64,000 nt of DNA from Piscinibacter sp. HJYY11 (GTDB taxonomy: Bacteria > Pseudomonadota > Gammaproteobacteria > Burkholderiales > Burkholderiaceae_C): NCBI RefSeq assembly GCF_016735515.1, contig NZ_JAERQZ010000001.1, positions 186,001 through 250,000 on the forward strand, given 5' to 3'. Under the pieces are notes generated by a model, which had not been told where the DNA came from, searched no databases, and saw nothing but the letters and a program-made list of their open reading frames with translations. This document shows, piece after piece, positions 59,561 through 64,000 of this stretch; within the stretch, counting starts at the first letter, position 1; each line of letters starts with the position of its first letter. A program made the position numbers and the translations under genes.

Positions 59561-60166
59561 GTGGCCGAGCAACTCACCCCCGAAGGTGTCAATCCACCGC
59601 CGCGACCGACCGATCGCCTGTTCTTCGCGCTTCTGCCCGAAGCGCCGGCGGCCGCGGCCATCGCCGCCGCTGCCAAAGACCTGAAAGCCGAGCATGGCCT
59701 CAAGGGGCGGGTGCTCGCGACCTCGCGCTTTCACGTCACGCTGCATTTCTTCGGTGACCACGTGGGCCTGCCTGCGGCGCTCGTCGAGGGGCTGAGTGCG
59801 GCCGCCTCGAGCGTGCGCTTCGCGCCTTTCGATGTCGTGTTCGACCGCGCGATGAGCTTCACCGGGCGCCCGCGCAAGCGGCCGCTCGTGCTGCGCGGCC
59901 ACGACGAGGGCCTGGCCGCGCTGATCGACTTTCGCCGCAGCCTGAGCGACGCGCTGGTGCGCCACGGCTTCGGTCACCTCGTCGATGCGCGCTTCACGCC
60001 GCATGTCACCTTGCTCTACGACGATCAGCTGCGGCCACCCCAGCCCGTTGGTCCCATCGTGTGGCGGGTGCACGAATTCGTGCTGATGGACAGCCTGCTC
60101 ACCAGGTCCCTTCACGTGCCGCTCGCGCGCTGGCCCTTGCAGCCGGCCGCCTCAGCCGCCGCGTGA
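59561..60166 (+). CDS. thpR: RNA 2',3'-cyclic phosphodiesterase / 2'-5' RNA ligase
   Basis: A 201-residue 2H phosphoesterase with both HxT motifs, HVTLHFFG near residue 60 and HVTLLYDD near residue 150. The family hydrolyses 2',3'-cyclic phosphate ends or joins tRNA halves by 2'-5' bonds. Start is GTG 59561 (VAEQLTPEG); the frame extends upstream over the DUF3325 gene without support. Confidence 0.85.
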   Translation: MAEQLTPEGVNPPPRPTDRLFFALLPEAPAAAAIAAAAKDLKAEHGLKGRVLATSRFHVTLHFFGDHVGLPAALVEGLSAAASSVRFAPFDVVFDRAMSFTGRPRKRPLVLRGHDEGLAALIDFRRSLSDALVRHGFGHLVDARFTPHVTLLYDDQLRPPQPVGPIVWRVHEFVLMDSLLTRSLHVPLARWPLQPAASAAA

Positions 60167-61204
60167 CACCACGGCCTGTGCGAGGGCCGCGGCCGACAGC
60201 GGTGCGCAGCCTTCGGCGTGGTTGCTGATGGTGACGAAGGCGTTGTGGCCGGCACCGGTGGTGGCGGCGATCACGCGGGCCAGCGTGTCGCGGGTGTGCG
60301 GGTCCGGGTCGAGCACCTTGTCGAACGGGGCATAGCGTTTCTCGGCCGACTCGTACCCGTAGGCGCCGTTGACCGGGTTGAGGTTCCAGCGACAGACCAG
60401 CGGCCCCGGCCACATGGCTCTCAGCATCGGTAGCTGGCCGTCGATGGGCGGCATCTTCGCCTGGAGGCCGAGGCAATAGGCGGCACCGCAGTCGCGCAAC
60501 AAGGTGGCGAACGCAGGCATCAGGAACTCGGGGTCGCGCACCTCGACGGCCACCACCGCATCGGGTGCTGCGGCCAATGAGGGCAGGGCCTGGAGCAATG
60601 CGCGCAGGCGCACGAACACCTCGTCCAGATTGGCCAGAAGGGGCAGCGGCAGCGGGCTCAGCTGGAACACCAGCACGCCCAGCTTCGCGCCCAGGCCATC
60701 GAGCGCCGGCTCCACGAATTCCCGGATCGCGATCTCGGCGTTGAGGAACACCGGGTTCTCCTGCACCGCGCGGCCGTTCTCGCTGCGCACCGTCGCATCG
60801 GTGACCGCGGCCGGCGCCTTCACCACGAAGCGGAAGTCGTCGGGCACCTGCGCCGCATATCGGGCGTACTGCTGTGCGGTGAGCGCACGGTAGAAGCTGC
60901 GGTCGATGCAGACGCTGCGAAAGAGCGGGTGCTGCGCATAAGCCGACAGGCCCTCGCGCGAGAGCTTCGTTTCGCTGTGCTCGTCTTCCCACACCAGGCC
61001 TTTCCATCCCGGGTAGCTCCAGGACGAGCCACCCAGGCGCAGTCGCGGCGGCAGCGCGCGTGCGAGTGCCACGTGCGCCTCGTCGGGCGGGCAGGGCAGG
61101 ACCTTGGTGCCGCGTCGGCGCGGGGTCTCTGGCGCGGGCTTGGCGGCAGGCGCCGGGGGTGGCGGCGCGAGCGACGTTTCTTCCGGGAACAGGCTGTCTT
61201 GCAT
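60152..61204 (-). CDS. DUF72 protein
   Basis: A 350-residue TIM-barrel-like DUF72 protein: LRLGGSSWSYPGWKGLVW near residue 56, DDFRFVVKAP, and VEVRDPEF in the core. DUF72 proteins are of unknown enzymatic function. An extra N-terminal, proline-rich part of about 50 residues is present. It is convergent with the RNA ligase gene and overlaps its 3' end by 15 bp. Confidence 0.82.
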   Translation of the reverse strand: MQDSLFPEETSLAPPPPAPAAKPAPETPRRRGTKVLPCPPDEAHVALARALPPRLRLGGSSWSYPGWKGLVWEDEHSETKLSREGLSAYAQHPLFRSVCIDRSFYRALTAQQYARYAAQVPDDFRFVVKAPAAVTDATVRSENGRAVQENPVFLNAEIAIREFVEPALDGLGAKLGVLVFQLSPLPLPLLANLDEVFVRLRALLQALPSLAAAPDAVVAVEVRDPEFLMPAFATLLRDCGAAYCLGLQAKMPPIDGQLPMLRAMWPGPLVCRWNLNPVNGAYGYESAEKRYAPFDKVLDPDPHTRDTLARVIAATTGAGHNAFVTISNHAEGCAPLSAAALAQAVVSRGG

Positions 61205-61265
61205 CGAGGCCGCAGCATACGGTCTGGCGGTTACAGTGCGGGCTTTCCAGGATCGCAAGGTGAGC

Positions 61266-61478
61266 ATGAGAGCGGTGTTCAGCGTGGTGTCGTTGTTGGT
61301 GGTGCTGGCCGTGGCCTGGGTGTTTGCCGGCCGGATGCTGACGTCTGCGGTGGTCGCGCCACCTGGTGCCGCCAGTGCACCCGGAATGCCCGTCCAGCAA
61401 CAGGCCGCGCAGATCCAGGAACAGCTGAAGCAGGATCTCGCCAGGGCGGCGGAAGAGAACGCACGCCGCGACAAGTAA
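61266..61478 (+). CDS. Small membrane-anchored protein
   Basis: A 70-residue protein: one N-terminal helix (VFSVVSLLVVLAVAWVFAG) and a Gln/Ala-rich charged tail likely to be helical. It ends directly before the TadA start, so the two are probably co-transcribed. No family recognised. Confidence 0.6.
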   Translation: MRAVFSVVSLLVVLAVAWVFAGRMLTSAVVAPPGAASAPGMPVQQQAAQIQEQLKQDLARAAEENARRDK

Positions 61479-62976
<1,498 letters not shown>

Positions 62977-62990
62977 CGTCATCGCCCTCC

Positions 62991-64000
62991 ATGCAACCCC
63001 TCTGCCTCGCACGCCGGATCTCGCTCGCGCTGTGTGTCGGGTTGGGTGGTGTGGCGGCCCTGCTCGCCGGCTGCAACAACAGCCCGTATCCCGCCGGCGC
63101 CGAGAAGGAGAACACGCTCTTCAACTCGTTCGACGAGCGCTCGCCGCGCTACCTCGACCCGACCGCGTCGTACAGCAACCCGGAGACCCCCTACACCTAC
63201 TCGATCTACGAGCCGCTGTACGGCTACCACTACCTCAAGCGGCCCTATGAGCTGATCCCGAAGGCCGCCGAGGCGGTGGTGCAGCCGGTCTACCTGGGTG
63301 CCGGCGGCAAGCGTCTGCCGGACGACGCCCCAGGCGCGCAGGTGGTGGAGAGCGTCTACGACATCAAGATCAAGCCCGGCATCCTCTACGCGCCGCACCC
63401 GGCGTTTGCGAAGGACGAGCAGGGCCGCTACCTCTACCACGAGCTGACGCGCGAGCAACTGGGTGACAAGCGCTCGCCCTTCGATTTCGACAAGACCGGC
63501 ACCCGCGAGCTCGTGGCCGACGACTACGTCTACGCCTTCAAGCGCCACGCCACGCCGCGTGTCGAAGCGCCGGTCTTCGCCACCTTCTCGGCCTACATCC
63601 TCGGCCTCAAGGAATACGGTGCGCTGGTGCGTGCCGAAGATGCCAAGCTGCGTGCCGGGCTGCCCGCCTCGTCGCAGGACAAGCCCTTTCTCGATTTCCG
63701 CCAATGGCCGCTGGAGGGCGTGACCGCGCTCGACAAGTACACCCTGCGCATCCGACTCAAGGGCAAGTACCCGCAGTGGAAATACTGGCTCGCGATGACC
63801 TTCACCGCGCCGGTGCCCTGGGAGGCCGATGCCTTCTATGCCCGCCCCGGCATGGCCGGCAACAGCCTCTCGTGGAACCAGTGGCCGGTGGGCACCGGCC
63901 CGTACATGATGGCCGAGTACGTGCAGGACCGCCGCCACGTGCTCAAGCGCAACCCCAACTTCCGCGGCGAACCCTATCCCTGCGAGGGCATGCCGGGCGA
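62991..64000 (+). CDS. ABC transporter family 5 (peptide/nickel-type) binding lipoprotein, 5' part
   Basis: The frame runs off the window after 336 codons. A lipoprotein signal precedes Cys28 in LLAGC. The mature part has NSFDERSPRYLDP, YEPLYGYHYLKRP and VADDYVYAFKR, then TGPYMMAEYVQDRRHVLKRN, the pattern of the SBP_bac_5 (oligopeptide-binding) family. It lies 14 bp behind the carboxypeptidase, so a link to murein peptide uptake is plausible. Confidence 0.87.
   Translation, partial: MQPLCLARRISLALCVGLGGVAALLAGCNNSPYPAGAEKENTLFNSFDERSPRYLDPTASYSNPETPYTYSIYEPLYGYHYLKRPYELIPKAAEAVVQPVYLGAGGKRLPDDAPGAQVVESVYDIKIKPGILYAPHPAFAKDEQGRYLYHELTREQLGDKRSPFDFDKTGTRELVADDYVYAFKRHATPRVEAPVFATFSAYILGLKEYGALVRAEDAKLRAGLPASSQDKPFLDFRQWPLEGVTALDKYTLRIRLKGKYPQWKYWLAMTFTAPVPWEADAFYARPGMAGNSLSWNQWPVGTGPYMMAEYVQDRRHVLKRNPNFRGEPYPCEGMPG

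Overview
The window is high-GC, densely coding DNA typical of a free-living Burkholderiales-type betaproteobacterium. Supporting signs are the Bug-family tricarboxylate receptor, several LysR regulators, a TRAP transporter, the DUF1302/DUF1329/MMPL module and frequent GTG/TTG starts. The exception is a visibly lower-GC island at about 42.4-52.3 kb. No taxon can be fixed from sequence alone, and no rRNA, tRNA or CRISPR array was seen.

Layout. 1-8.2 kb: end of a large secreted protein, an HtrA-like protease with a small membrane partner, and a minus-strand operon of a 2OG-Fe(II) oxygenase, a membrane-fused spermidine-synthase-like protein, two envelope proteins and a hemolysin III protein. 8.4-12.8 kb: a plus-strand trio of PHP/DUF3604-like protein, membrane-anchored PpiC-like isomerase and HupE/UreJ protein. 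12.9-15.2 kb: a sigma factor next to the wreck of its usual YCII partner, then a truncated ferredoxin reductase.

15.2-33.0 kb: one long minus-strand run of about 16 closely spaced or overlapping genes. It holds two FAD hydroxylases, a Rieske ferredoxin, a VOC ring-cleavage-type dioxygenase, a C-C-type alpha/beta hydrolase, a fumarylacetoacetate hydrolase, a cyclase, a cupin, an SDR, an epimerase, an MFS transporter and a DUF1302-DUF1329-YCF48-RND envelope module. It looks like a catabolic island for a hydrophobic or aromatic compound of unknown identity. A NodD-type LysR gene diverges from its head. The last transporter gene carries an in-frame amber codon and the terminal reductase is cut off.

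34.6-41.3 kb: a GcvA-type LysR divergent from an SDR, a complete TRAP transporter (DctP, DctQ, DctM) and a split transketolase, probably a sugar or sugar-acid route. 41.5-42.1 kb: a frameshifted tyrosine recombinase.

42.4-52.3 kb: an integron cassette array without a visible integron integrase (CALIN). It has 17 near-identical attC sites of about 70 bp, two attC-like sites of a second type, and 18 cassettes, 17 of which carry a plus-strand ORF. Products include DUF3574, CYTH, DUF4272, TonB C-terminal, zinc-ribbon, two GNAT, a hotdog thioesterase, a Tdi1/DUF1851 immunity-like protein and several unrecognised membrane proteins. The attC stems vary but keep pairing, so their folded form appears to have been under selection.

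52.3-56.5 kb: decayed genes including a dctA remnant, then a D-tartrate dehydratase with divergent LysR and a Bug-type binding protein. 57.1-59.5 kb: an iron-linked DUF3649-PepSY-DUF3325 operon behind a Fur-box-like inverted repeat. 59.5-64 kb: housekeeping genes: 2'-5' RNA ligase, DUF72, TadA, an LD-carboxypeptidase with a natural run of eight histidines, and the start of a family 5 peptide-binding lipoprotein.
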